DNA of 64,000 nucleotides from Spirillospora albida (GTDB lineage: Bacteria; Actinomycetota; Actinomycetes; Streptosporangiales; Streptosporangiaceae): the NCBI RefSeq assembly GCF_000718255.1, contig NZ_JOFJ01000010.1:97014-161013 (forward strand), in the 5' to 3' direction. Within the stretch, counting starts at the first letter, position 1. Each line of letters begins with the position of its first letter. The position numbers and the translations under genes are program-made. The notes under the pieces are model-generated. The model worked only from the letters and a program-made list of their open reading frames with translations, ran no database searches and had not been told where the DNA came from. Positions 7,332 to 14,656 of the stretch are shown here, piece after piece.

Positions 7332-7410
7332 CACCGCCCGAGAACGGAAGCAACCGCAGGATCGTTTCCTTTAACAGAAGAAGTAACCCGCGGCCTTCGC
7401 ACCGGGAGGC
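7332..7410 (-). ncRNA. Y-RNA-like unit 4, minimal, without tRNA-like module
   Basis: This is the first unit of the array in the direction of transcription. The terminal stem GCCTCCCG pairs with CGGGCGGT with one mismatch. The internal loop keeps GTGCGAA opposite GCTTCCGTTCT. The inner helix GGCCGCGGG/CCTGCGGTT is paired using wobbles. The TTACTTC element matches the TACTTC found after the inner stem of the other units. The apical part is only a short loop of about 26 bases, so the Ro-binding portion is present but the tRNA-like effector portion is absent. No promoter for the array could be assigned with confidence in the 84 bases up to the divergent gene. Confidence 0.7.
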
Positions 7411-7493
7411 AATGAAGACGATAACCAGCGCCCCCGAGAACCCGCACCTGATTTTCCGGCCCCCTGGAGCCCGTATACGGCAGAATCCTGTCC

Positions 7494-8120
7494 ATGGCCG
7501 TCATCCACCAGACCGTCCTCAAGCCGACCAAGCTGGAGCTGCTCACCGCCTGGCTCCCCTCCCGGCCGTGGTACCGCGGGAGCGCCGGACCGGTCCTGAC
7601 CAAGGCCGGCGGCTTCCGCCTGGACGACCCCCAGGGCGAGGTCGGGATCGAGTTCATGATCGTCAACGACGCCTCGGCCGCCTACCTCGTACCGCTCACC
7701 TACCGCGGCGCCCCGCTCGACGGAGCGGAGCACGCCCTCGTCGGCACCATGGAACACGGCGTCCTGGGCAGGCGCTGGGCCTACGACGGCTGCCACGACC
7801 CGGTGATGGTCGCCCAGCTCCTGGCCCTCATCGAGGGCCGGACAGAAGCCCAGGACCAGAACACCAGCGACACCCCCGACCACGAGGTCACCCGCGCCTA
7901 CGCAGGCGACGCGCCCATCCCCCTCCCCACCACCGTGACCGACGCCCAAGAAGGCACCGAGCTGACGGCACCGGACGGCACGACCCTCCGCCTGCACCGC
8001 GTCCTGCGCTCGACCGCCGCACCTCATCTCCGACCGAGGCAAGGCCATGTCGCGGGCACCTGGCAGATGCCGGACGGCACCCGAGTCCAGGGCCTCTTCG
8101 CCGTCCTGCTGACCGGCTAG
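7494..8120 (+). CDS. Maltokinase N-terminal cap-like protein
   Basis: A 208-residue soluble protein. The first 110 residues (KPTKLELLTAWLPSRPWYRG, DPQGEVGIEFMIVND, GTMEHGVLGRRWAYDG) match the stand-alone N-terminal cap-like domain of actinobacterial maltokinases. The kinase catalytic domain is missing, and the C-terminal part is a short beta-rich tail of unknown function. Stand-alone copies are common in actinomycetes and have no established reaction. No clear ribosome site precedes the ATG, so the transcript may be leaderless. It is divergent from the Y-RNA array and shares its 84-base promoter region, but a functional link to rsr is not shown. Confidence 0.75.
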   Translation: MAVIHQTVLKPTKLELLTAWLPSRPWYRGSAGPVLTKAGGFRLDDPQGEVGIEFMIVNDASAAYLVPLTYRGAPLDGAEHALVGTMEHGVLGRRWAYDGCHDPVMVAQLLALIEGRTEAQDQNTSDTPDHEVTRAYAGDAPIPLPTTVTDAQEGTELTAPDGTTLRLHRVLRSTAAPHLRPRQGHVAGTWQMPDGTRVQGLFAVLLTG

Positions 8121-8126
8121 CCCCGG

Positions 8127-8639
8127 CTATTCGCCGGTCGCGCCGTCAATACGCTCACGGAGCAGGTCGGCGTGCCCGTTGTGCCGGGCGTACTCCTCGA
8201 TCATGTGGACGAGAATCCACCGCAACGAGTGGTCGCTGCCGTGCCGGGGATGGTGTCCGGTGACATCGAGCGATTCGGCGGCGTCCACGATCTCCCGCGA
8301 CTCAGCGCAGGCCTCGTGCCACAACCGGAACGCCTCATCGGGATCGGCGTCCTCGACCACGAAATCGTCGAACCGGCTGCGATCCGCAGCCCAGTAGATC
8401 GGCAAGATGTCCTCGCCGTTCAACACGTTGCGGAACCAGCTCCGCTCGACATCGGTCATGTGCCGCACCAGCCCGATCAGCGAAAGCGCCGAAGGCGACA
8501 CCGCCCGACTCCGCAACTGGTCACCGGTCAGCCCGGAGCACTTCCACGCCAGGGTGTCACGCTGGTACTGCAGAAACCCGGTCAGCGTCGCACGCTCATC
8601 CCCCTCAAGGGGCGGATCGGTCCGCTCGTTCGCATCCAT
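8127..8639 (-). CDS. DinB family protein (DUF664-like)
   Basis: A 170-residue four-helix-bundle protein of the DinB/mycothiol-maleylpyruvate-isomerase-like group. Visible metal-ligand candidates are the His in LVRHMTDVERSWF and the His pair in HMIEEYARHNGHADLLRE, a hallmark of DUF664 proteins. Members bind a divalent metal and often act in thiol or mycothiol chemistry. The specific reaction is unknown. The ATG at 8639 is preferred over an upstream in-frame ATG at 8699 because conserved sequence starts just after it. It converges with the neighbouring gene with 6 bases between stops. Confidence 0.8.
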   Translation of the reverse strand: MDANERTDPPLEGDERATLTGFLQYQRDTLAWKCSGLTGDQLRSRAVSPSALSLIGLVRHMTDVERSWFRNVLNGEDILPIYWAADRSRFDDFVVEDADPDEAFRLWHEACAESREIVDAAESLDVTGHHPRHGSDHSLRWILVHMIEEYARHNGHADLLRERIDGATGE

Positions 8640-8732
8640 CCCCACATCTTGCCCGCGCAACGAACGAAGCAGCCACCCACTCCCCTGCAAACCGGCCACG
8701 CCCCAATCGTCAGGCAGTCAGTCGAGCACTCA

Positions 8733-8767
8733 ACACAAAACCCCCTTACGGTGATCGCAAGGGGGCT
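8733..8767 (-). terminator. Terminator of tRNA-Thr
   Basis: On the minus strand, CCCCCTT (8765-8759) pairs with AAGGGGG (8747-8741), followed by TTTTGTGTT. This is a classical intrinsic terminator just downstream of the tRNA-Thr gene. Confidence 0.8.
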
Positions 8768-8773
8768 TTGAGC

Positions 8774-8849
8774 TGGAGCCGCCTATCGGAATCGAACCGA
8801 TGACCTATTCATTACGAGTGAATCGCTCTGCCGACTGAGCTAAGGCGGC
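8774..8849 (-). tRNA. tRNA-Thr (CGT anticodon)
   Basis: A complete cloverleaf. The acceptor stem is GCCGCCT with AGGCGGC, the D arm GCTC/GAGC, and the anticodon stem TTCAC/GTGAA-like with anticodon CGT read in the loop CTCGTAA. The T arm is TCGG, TTCGATT, CCGA. The discriminator is T and CCA is encoded. The 5' base is at 8849. Followed by an intrinsic terminator. Confidence 0.95.
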
Positions 8850-8903
8850 GGGCCTCGGGCAGCAGTCTACCGGGTTGGGAGGGGTGGGTGCGCACGGGTT
8901 TGT

Positions 8904-10376
8904 TCAGCGGCAGGTGGTCCTCGGTCGGGGCGGGGTCGCGCTGATCAGGTAGCGGTCGGTGGCCCGGGTGATGCAGGGGTCGCCTTGGAGGTAGGCGGTG
9001 TGGCCGTCGCCGTCCAGGGTGAGGAGGACGCCGCTGGAGAGCTGGGTGGCGAGGTTCTCCGCCCATTTGTAGGGGGTCGCGGGGTCACGGGTCGTGCCTA
9101 TGACCAGGATTGGGGCCGCGCCCTTGGCGGTGAGGGCTGTGGGACGGCGGTCCGTTCGGGGCTTCCAGTAGACGCACGGCAGGCCGCTCCAGACGACGAA
9201 GGGGCCGAAACGGGGGGATTCCCTCGTGGCCTGGTCGGCCGCCTTGGCGTACGTCTTCAGGTCGGGTGGGTTGGGCTTGTCCACGCAGTTGACGGCCATG
9301 TTGGCGTCCATCTGGTTGCTGTACGAGCCGTCCTTGCGTTCCACCATCTCGTCGGCCAGGGACAGGAGCATGGTGCCGTCGGACCTCTGGACGGCGGCGG
9401 TCAGGGCCTGGCGGAGGACGGGCCAGTACTCCTTCGCGTAGAGGGCCCTGGCGATGCCCATCGTGACCAGGGATTCGGTGACCTTGCGCTGGTCGCGACT
9501 GCTTGTAAGGGGGGTTCTGTCGGTCTTCGCTTGGAGTTCGTCGACCGTGGAGAGGACCGCCGCGGGCGTCGTGCCCAGGGGGCAGTTCTTCTGGACGCAG
9601 TCCTCCGCGAAGGCGCGCAGGGCGGTCTCGAAGCCCTTCGCCTGTTCGGCCAGGAGGCCGGTGGAGGTCGTTGTGGGGTCTACCGCGCCGTCCAGGACGA
9701 GGGCGCGGACGTTGCGCGGGAACAGCTCCGCGTACGTCGCCCCCAGGTAGGTGCCGTAGGACGCGCCGAAGTAGGTGAGCTTGGGGTCGCCCAGGGACGA
9801 GCGGAGGATGTCCATGTCGCGGGCTGCGTTGAGCGTTCCGACGTGGGGGAGGTCTCTGGCTTCCTTGGTCGCGCAGTTCTGCGCGAAGGCTCTGCTGGCG
9901 GACGCGTAGGTCTGCTTCTCTCGCTCGTCGTCGGGGGAGGCGTCCGCGGCGAAGAAGGCGTCGAGGTCCTGGGTGGTGTTGCAGCGGATGGGGGCGCTGG
10001 TGGCGACGCCGCGGGGGTCGAAGCCGACGATGTCGAAGCGTTTCCGCAGGTCGGTGCTGAACGCGCCGACCGCCTGCCGGACGAAGGCGACGCCCGAGCC
10101 GCCGGGGCCGCCCGGGTTGGTGAGCAGGGAGCCGATGCGGTCGCCGTCGGCGGGGAGCCTGATCACGGCGAGCTCGATCGTGCCGGCGGCGGGCGCGGCG
10201 TAGTCGAGGGGGACGTCGATGGTCGCGCATTCGAAGCCGCCGTCGCAGTCCTTCCAGGACGGTTTCTGGCCGTAGAACGACGACAGGCCGGCGGGGGCGG
10301 GGGGCCGCGGCGGTTCGCTGTTGCAGGCCGTCAGGGCCAGCGCCGTCACGGCCGCGCCGATGAGCTTCGCTCGCAC
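8904..10376 (-). CDS. Secreted tripeptidyl-aminopeptidase-like hydrolase, lipoprotein
   Basis: A 490-residue alpha/beta hydrolase of the Streptomyces TAP/SlpD type, which removes peptides from protein N-termini outside the cell. A signal peptide ends in a lipobox (LALTAC, Cys 18), indicating membrane anchoring through lipid. The catalytic domain shows NPGGPGGSG as the oxyanion region near residue 87, the nucleophile motif GASYGTYLG near 205, and an Asp/His pair near the C-terminus (TTRDPATPY, GDGHTAYLQG). A typical C-terminal TAP domain with cysteines (NCVDKPN, CITRATDRYL) is present. The start is GTG. Substrate range is inferred from the family. Confidence 0.88.
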   Translation of the reverse strand: MRAKLIGAAVTALALTACNSEPPRPPAPAGLSSFYGQKPSWKDCDGGFECATIDVPLDYAAPAAGTIELAVIRLPADGDRIGSLLTNPGGPGGSGVAFVRQAVGAFSTDLRKRFDIVGFDPRGVATSAPIRCNTTQDLDAFFAADASPDDEREKQTYASASRAFAQNCATKEARDLPHVGTLNAARDMDILRSSLGDPKLTYFGASYGTYLGATYAELFPRNVRALVLDGAVDPTTTSTGLLAEQAKGFETALRAFAEDCVQKNCPLGTTPAAVLSTVDELQAKTDRTPLTSSRDQRKVTESLVTMGIARALYAKEYWPVLRQALTAAVQRSDGTMLLSLADEMVERKDGSYSNQMDANMAVNCVDKPNPPDLKTYAKAADQATRESPRFGPFVVWSGLPCVYWKPRTDRRPTALTAKGAAPILVIGTTRDPATPYKWAENLATQLSSGVLLTLDGDGHTAYLQGDPCITRATDRYLISATPPRPRTTCR

Positions 10377-10596
10377 CTGCGTCCCCGTTCGTCGTCGATG
10401 TGCCGCGGCTTACGGTACCGGCGGGGCGGCGGCCGGTGTGGTGGGGTCCGGCCGCCGCCCGGTCTGAGCCGCCGCCCTGCCCCGGTGGACGTGTCGCCCT
10501 CCGCGGCGACGGCGAGGTTGGCCCTGGCGGCAGTGACGCCCTCGGCCATATGAGGTTGCTGAGAAATAGGCACCGGACGGGAGCTGTTGCCCTGAC

Positions 10597-11328
10597 ATGG
10601 GCACATCACAAGACGGCATCCGGGTCGAGGAGTGCGGGAAGCGCGTCCGGGCGTACATCGGCGGGCATCTGGTGGCGGACACCACGAGGCCGTCGCTGGT
10701 GTGGGAGATCCCCTACTACCCCATGTACTACATCCCGGAGGAGGACGTCCGGGCAGAGCTGAAGGCGGAGGGACCTGCGGAAGGCCCGCCAGAGCTCGGG
10801 GAAGGGACGTCCTACACGGTGATGGCGGGCGGCCGGGAGGTCCACGGCGCCGCGCGTTCCCGCGACGCCCTACCCGGTCTGATCCGGCTCGACTGGAAGG
10901 CGATGGACGGCTGGTTCGAGGAGGACGAGGAGGTCTTCATCCACCCGCGTGACCCGCACCATCGCCTCGACATCCTGGCCAGTTCCCGGCATGTGCGCGT
11001 CGAGGTGGACGGCGTGACGGTCGCGGAGTCGTCCAGCCCGCGGATGCTGTTCGAGACGAGCCTGCCGGTGCGGTACTACCTGCCGAAGGCGCATGTCCGG
11101 ATGGATCTACTGGAACCGACCGCCACCGTGACGGGCTGCCCGTACAAGGGGACCGCCGAGTACTGGTCGGTGCGGGTGAACGGGACCGTCCACCAGGACC
11201 TCGCGTGGGGCTACCGCGCCCCGGTGGCGGAGAGCCAGAAGATCGCCGGGCTGGTCTGCTTCTACGACGAGAAGGTGGACGTGTTCGTGGACGGAGTGCG
11301 GCAGGAGCGTCCGATCACCCCGTTCTGA
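10597..11328 (+). CDS. DUF427 family protein, two repeats
   Basis: A 243-residue soluble protein with two DUF427 domains. The first is at about residues 8-105, the second at about 125-225 (IHPRDPHHRLDILASSRHVRVEVDGV, YYLPKAHVRMDLL, TGCPYKGTAEYWSVRV). DUF427 proteins form a small beta fold seen in actinomycetes and fungi, and their reaction is unknown. The first copy is less conserved and lacks the CPYKGTA block, so only the second is likely to carry the active surface. It stands alone, preceded by 220 bases without a gene. Confidence 0.85.
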   Translation: MGTSQDGIRVEECGKRVRAYIGGHLVADTTRPSLVWEIPYYPMYYIPEEDVRAELKAEGPAEGPPELGEGTSYTVMAGGREVHGAARSRDALPGLIRLDWKAMDGWFEEDEEVFIHPRDPHHRLDILASSRHVRVEVDGVTVAESSSPRMLFETSLPVRYYLPKAHVRMDLLEPTATVTGCPYKGTAEYWSVRVNGTVHQDLAWGYRAPVAESQKIAGLVCFYDEKVDVFVDGVRQERPITPF

Positions 11329-11458
11329 CGCATGCGGGGGGTCGTCTGAGGGATTCCCACAAATGTCGGAGCCCCCTTTATCAACGGGCTTTACACCATG
11401 ACACAGATATGTCATGCCATCGTGTGATACCCGTCGCTTTGGCGTGGAGGGGGTTGAA

Positions 11459-11520
11459 CCCTCCCCGAACCTACGCGACCGTAGGTTACGCACTCGTAAG
11501 TTAGAGCGCCTTCGGGGAGG
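11459..11520 (+). promoter_or_regulatory. Overlapping operators and ribosome-site-pairing repeat before desaturase operon
   Basis: AACCTACGCGACCGTAGGTT (11468-11487) is a perfect palindrome with 8-base arms and a 4-base centre. A second, TTACG-cact-CGTAA (11487-11499), shares its first bases with the end of the first. Both are of the TACG-N4-CGTA type expected for a TetR-like regulator not present nearby. They are flanked by CCTCCCCGAA (11459-11468) and its exact complement TTCGGGGAGG (11511-11520). The latter contains the GGAGG ribosome site of the reductase at 11529, so an RNA stem could hide it. Function is inferred. Confidence 0.7.
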
Positions 11521-11528
11521 CTCACGCA

Positions 11529-12605
11529 ATGACCACCACGCCCGTCCCAGCGCGCCGCGCGCGCCGGCTCGCGGCCGCCGCCCGGATGCTGACGACGCCC
11601 CTGCTGCCCGACGACTACCTCGGTCTCATCAACCCGCTGTGGTCCGCCGTGCCGGCCGGCCGCGTCGAGGCCGTCCGGCACGAGGCGCCCGGCGCCGCCA
11701 CCCTGGTGATCAAGCCGGGGCACGGCTGGCGCGGGCACCGGCCCGGCCAGTGGGTGCGGGTCGGTGTCGACATCGGCGGGGTCCGGCACGCCCGGACGTT
11801 CTCGCTGTCGTCCCCGCCGCGCCGCGACGGCCGCATCACGATCACCGTCAAGGCGACGGCGGACGGCATCGTCTCGCCGCACCTGGTCAACGAGATCCGC
11901 CCGGGTGCGATCCTGCGGCTGGACGCGGCGGACGGAGACTTCACGCTGCCGTCGCCCGTCCCGTCCCGGCTGCTCTTCCTCACGGCGGGCAGCGGCATCA
12001 CGCCCGTGATGGCGATGCTCCGCCACCTCGCCGAGACCGGCTGCGCGTCCGACATCGCGCTCGTCCACTCGGCCCGTACGCCCGGGGACGTCATCTTCGG
12101 CGCCGAACTCCGCGACCTGCACCACCGCCTGCCGGGGCTCACCCTGCACGAGCGGCACACGTCCGCCGCGGGACGGCTGGAGCCGTCCGATATCGGCGAT
12201 CTCTGCCCCGACTGGGCGGAACGCGACACGTGGGCATGCGGTCCCGCCGGGCTGCTCGACGCGATCAGCGACCACTGGGAGGCCGCCGGCGCCGCCGAGC
12301 GGCTGCGCATCGAACGGTTCCGGCTCGCGCCCGTCGCGGGCTCCGGCGAGGGCGGCCTCGTCCGGTTCACCACGAGCGATGTCGAGGTCGAGGCGCCCGG
12401 CGACACACCGCTCCTCGTCGCCGGGGAGGACGCGGGCGCGCTGCTGCCGAGCGGCTGCCGGATGGGCATCTGCTACAGCTGCGTCGGCACCCTGCGCTCC
12501 GGCAAGGTCCGCGACCTGCGCACCGGCGAGGTGCACGGGGAGGAGGGCTGCACCGTCCAGACCTGTATATCGGCCGCCGCCGGCCCGGTCGAGATCGAAC
12601 TGTGA
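11529..12605 (+). CDS. Ferredoxin reductase partner of fatty acid desaturase
   Basis: A 358-residue flavoprotein that passes electrons from NAD(P)H through FAD and a plant-type 2Fe-2S centre. An FAD-binding domain (ARTFSLSSPPRRDG, residues about 85-98) precedes the NAD domain (LFLTAGSGITPVMAML, about 150; YACGPAGLLD-like at about 238). The C-terminal ferredoxin domain carries CRMGICYSCVGTLRSG and a last Cys in VQTCIS, the C-x4-C-x2-C...C pattern. This order matches the M. tuberculosis Rv3230c type that serves the DesA3 desaturase. It starts 8 bases after a GGAGG and is followed after 11 bases by the desaturase, so they form one operon. Confidence 0.9.
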   Translation: MTTTPVPARRARRLAAAARMLTTPLLPDDYLGLINPLWSAVPAGRVEAVRHEAPGAATLVIKPGHGWRGHRPGQWVRVGVDIGGVRHARTFSLSSPPRRDGRITITVKATADGIVSPHLVNEIRPGAILRLDAADGDFTLPSPVPSRLLFLTAGSGITPVMAMLRHLAETGCASDIALVHSARTPGDVIFGAELRDLHHRLPGLTLHERHTSAAGRLEPSDIGDLCPDWAERDTWACGPAGLLDAISDHWEAAGAAERLRIERFRLAPVAGSGEGGLVRFTTSDVEVEAPGDTPLLVAGEDAGALLPSGCRMGICYSCVGTLRSGKVRDLRTGEVHGEEGCTVQTCISAAAGPVEIEL

Positions 12606-12616
12606 GGGGAGTACCG

Positions 12617-13738
12617 ATGACCACCACCACCGACCATCTGACCGAAGCCGACTACGAGACCATCGCCGCCGAGCTCGACGCGCTCCGCGACGAGCTCACC
12701 GCCGACCTCGGCGAGCGCGACGCCGCCTACATCCGCAAGGTCATCCGCTGGCAGCGGGGCCTGGAGATCGGCGGACGCGCGATGCTGATGGCGTCCTCGC
12801 TGCCGCCCGCCTGGATCGCCGGGACCACGACGCTCGCCGTCGCGAAGATCCTGGAGAACATGGAGATCGGGCACAACGTCATGCACGGCCAGTGGGACTG
12901 GATGCGCGACCCCAAGATCCACTCCACGACCTGGGAGTGGGACAACGTCTCCCCCGCCGAGCAGTGGAAGCACTCCCACAACTTCGTCCACCACACGTTC
13001 ACGAACATCCTGGGCAAGGACAACGACGTGGGCTACGGCGTCCTGCGGATCACGCCGGAGCAGAGGTGGCACTGGTCGGCGATCCCGCAGCCGATCTACA
13101 ACGCCCTCCTCGCCCTCTTCTTCGAGTACGGGGTCGCCCTGCACGACCTCGACATCGCGAACGTGCGCAAGGGGAAGGTGGACCCCGAGGTCACCAAGGA
13201 GAAGCTCAGCCAGATCGGACGCAAGATCCGCCGCCAGTGGGGCAAGGACTACCTCGCGTTCCCGCTGCTCAGCGGGCCCCAGTTCCTGTCGACGCTGGCC
13301 GCCAACTTCACCGCCAACGCCGCCCGCAACGTCTGGGCCCACATGATCATCTTCTGTGGGCACTTTCCCGGGGACGTCGAGGTCTTCGAGGAGGAGCGCC
13401 TCGAGGGCGAGACGAAGGGCCAGTGGTACGTCCGGCAGCTGCTGGGCTCCGCCAACATCAAGGGCAGCGCGTTCCTCCACCTGATGAGCGGCAACCTCAG
13501 CCACCAGATCGAGCACCACCTCTTCCCGGACCTGCCCAGCAACCGCTACGCGGAGATCGCGCCCCGCATCCGCGCCCTCTGCGAGAAGTACGACCTCCCG
13601 TACCACACGGGCACCCTCTCCCAGCAGGTCGGCAGCACCTGGAAGAAGATCTTCCGCTACGCCCTGCCTACCAAGGAGGACCTCGCCTACCAGCGCGAAC
13701 GGCGCAACCGCCGCCGCGCCCGCACCAGCGCGGTCTGA
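12617..13738 (+). CDS. Membrane fatty acid (acyl-CoA) desaturase
   Basis: A 373-residue integral membrane di-iron desaturase that introduces a double bond, probably delta-9, into fatty acyl chains. All three histidine boxes are intact: GHNVMHGQW near residue 88, WKHSHNFVHHTF near 119 and HQIEHHLFPDLP near 298. Hydrophobic segments lie around residues 60-90 and 230-255. It is similar to mycobacterial DesA3. The ribosome site GAGGGGAG ends 5 bases before the ATG and overlaps the reductase stop region, so the two are translationally coupled. Control is probably through the palindromes upstream of the reductase. Confidence 0.92.
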   Translation: MTTTTDHLTEADYETIAAELDALRDELTADLGERDAAYIRKVIRWQRGLEIGGRAMLMASSLPPAWIAGTTTLAVAKILENMEIGHNVMHGQWDWMRDPKIHSTTWEWDNVSPAEQWKHSHNFVHHTFTNILGKDNDVGYGVLRITPEQRWHWSAIPQPIYNALLALFFEYGVALHDLDIANVRKGKVDPEVTKEKLSQIGRKIRRQWGKDYLAFPLLSGPQFLSTLAANFTANAARNVWAHMIIFCGHFPGDVEVFEEERLEGETKGQWYVRQLLGSANIKGSAFLHLMSGNLSHQIEHHLFPDLPSNRYAEIAPRIRALCEKYDLPYHTGTLSQQVGSTWKKIFRYALPTKEDLAYQRERRNRRRARTSAV

Positions 13739-13742
13739 CCTG

Positions 13743-13778
13743 CCGGGCGCCGGCCGTCCCGTGCCGGCCGGCGCCCGG
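13743..13778. terminator. Bidirectional terminator between desaturase and ricT
   Basis: CCGGGCGCCGGC (13743-13754) pairs with GCCGGCGCCCGG (13767-13778), a 12-base perfect stem between two converging genes. It lies directly against the ricT stop codon. Confidence 0.75.
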
Positions 13779-14609
13779 TCAGCCCGTCCCGTCCGCGTCG
13801 TACATCTCGTCGTGCTGCTTGCGGGGGGAGCAGACGGAGGCGGACGGGCAGGAGCAGCGGCGTGAGCCCACCTTCACCGTCACGCGGTCGCCGGGGACGT
13901 TGTAGCCGATCACCTGGCCGTCGCCCTCCGGGGTGGAGACGCGCGCCCCGAGGCGCGGGGCGTTCTCCTTGAACTCCATGTACAGCGGATGCTCGTACTT
14001 GAGGCAGCACATGAGGCGGCCGCAGGCGCCCGCTATGCGCAGGGGGTTGACGGGGAGGTCCTGGTCCTTCGCCATGCGGACGGAGACGGGTTCGAAGTCC
14101 TTCAGGAACGTCGCGCAGCACAGGTCGCGGCCGCAGGGTCCGATGCCGCCCTGGAGTCGCGCCTCGTCGCGGGGCCCGACCTGGCGGAGCTCGACGCGGG
14201 CCTTGATGCTGCGGGCCAGGTCGCGGACCAGGGCCCGGAAGTCGACGCGGCGCGGGGCCGTGAAGTAGATCTTGAAGATGCCCTCGGCGTCGAGGTAGTC
14301 GACGCCGATCACCTTCATCGGGAGCCCGTGCTTGCGGATCAGCCGCTTGGCGATGCCGCGGCCCTCCGCCCGGCGGCGGCGGTTCGCCTCGTCGCGCTCC
14401 AGGTGCTCGTCCGTGGCGGGGCCCTCGCAGACGGGGAGGCCGCCGATGTCGTCCGAGACCCACTGGGGCGCCCAGACGCACTCGGCGACCTCGGCGCCGG
14501 AATCGGTCGGGACGAGGACCTTGTCGCCGACCGCCGGGGAGTGCGCGCCCGGATCGAGGTAGTAAAGGCGGCCGTACCGGGTGAAGCTGACAGCCATCAC
14601 CATTCCCAC
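13779..14609 (-). CDS. ricT: PSP1 family protein RicT
   Basis: A 276-residue PSP1-domain protein. In Bacillus, RicT (YaaT) works in the RicAFT complex, which carries iron-sulphur clusters and aids RNA processing by RNase Y. The conserved block spans about residues 90-215, with the cysteine pairs GPCGRDLCCATF (near 158) and GACGRLMCCLKYEHP (near 195). A Cys-rich tail (RRCSCPSASVCS) follows. GTG at 14609 has a GGAG upstream, and ATG codons at 14603 and 14597 are alternatives. In actinomycetes this gene commonly follows the tmk-holB cluster; here a subtilase, a phosphatase and a small membrane protein lie between. Confidence 0.88.
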   Translation of the reverse strand: MGMVMAVSFTRYGRLYYLDPGAHSPAVGDKVLVPTDSGAEVAECVWAPQWVSDDIGGLPVCEGPATDEHLERDEANRRRRAEGRGIAKRLIRKHGLPMKVIGVDYLDAEGIFKIYFTAPRRVDFRALVRDLARSIKARVELRQVGPRDEARLQGGIGPCGRDLCCATFLKDFEPVSVRMAKDQDLPVNPLRIAGACGRLMCCLKYEHPLYMEFKENAPRLGARVSTPEGDGQVIGYNVPGDRVTVKVGSRRCSCPSASVCSPRKQHDEMYDADGTG

Positions 14610-14656
14610 GGTCTCGCTCCGTTCGCCCGGTTCTGTCCCCTCACTCTAAGCGGAAG

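Noticed and set aside
6899..7666. Long open reading frames on both strands across the Y-RNA array
   Set aside because: They run through paired RNA arms and tRNA-like modules, lack ribosome sites and resemble no protein. High GC gives many chance open frames.
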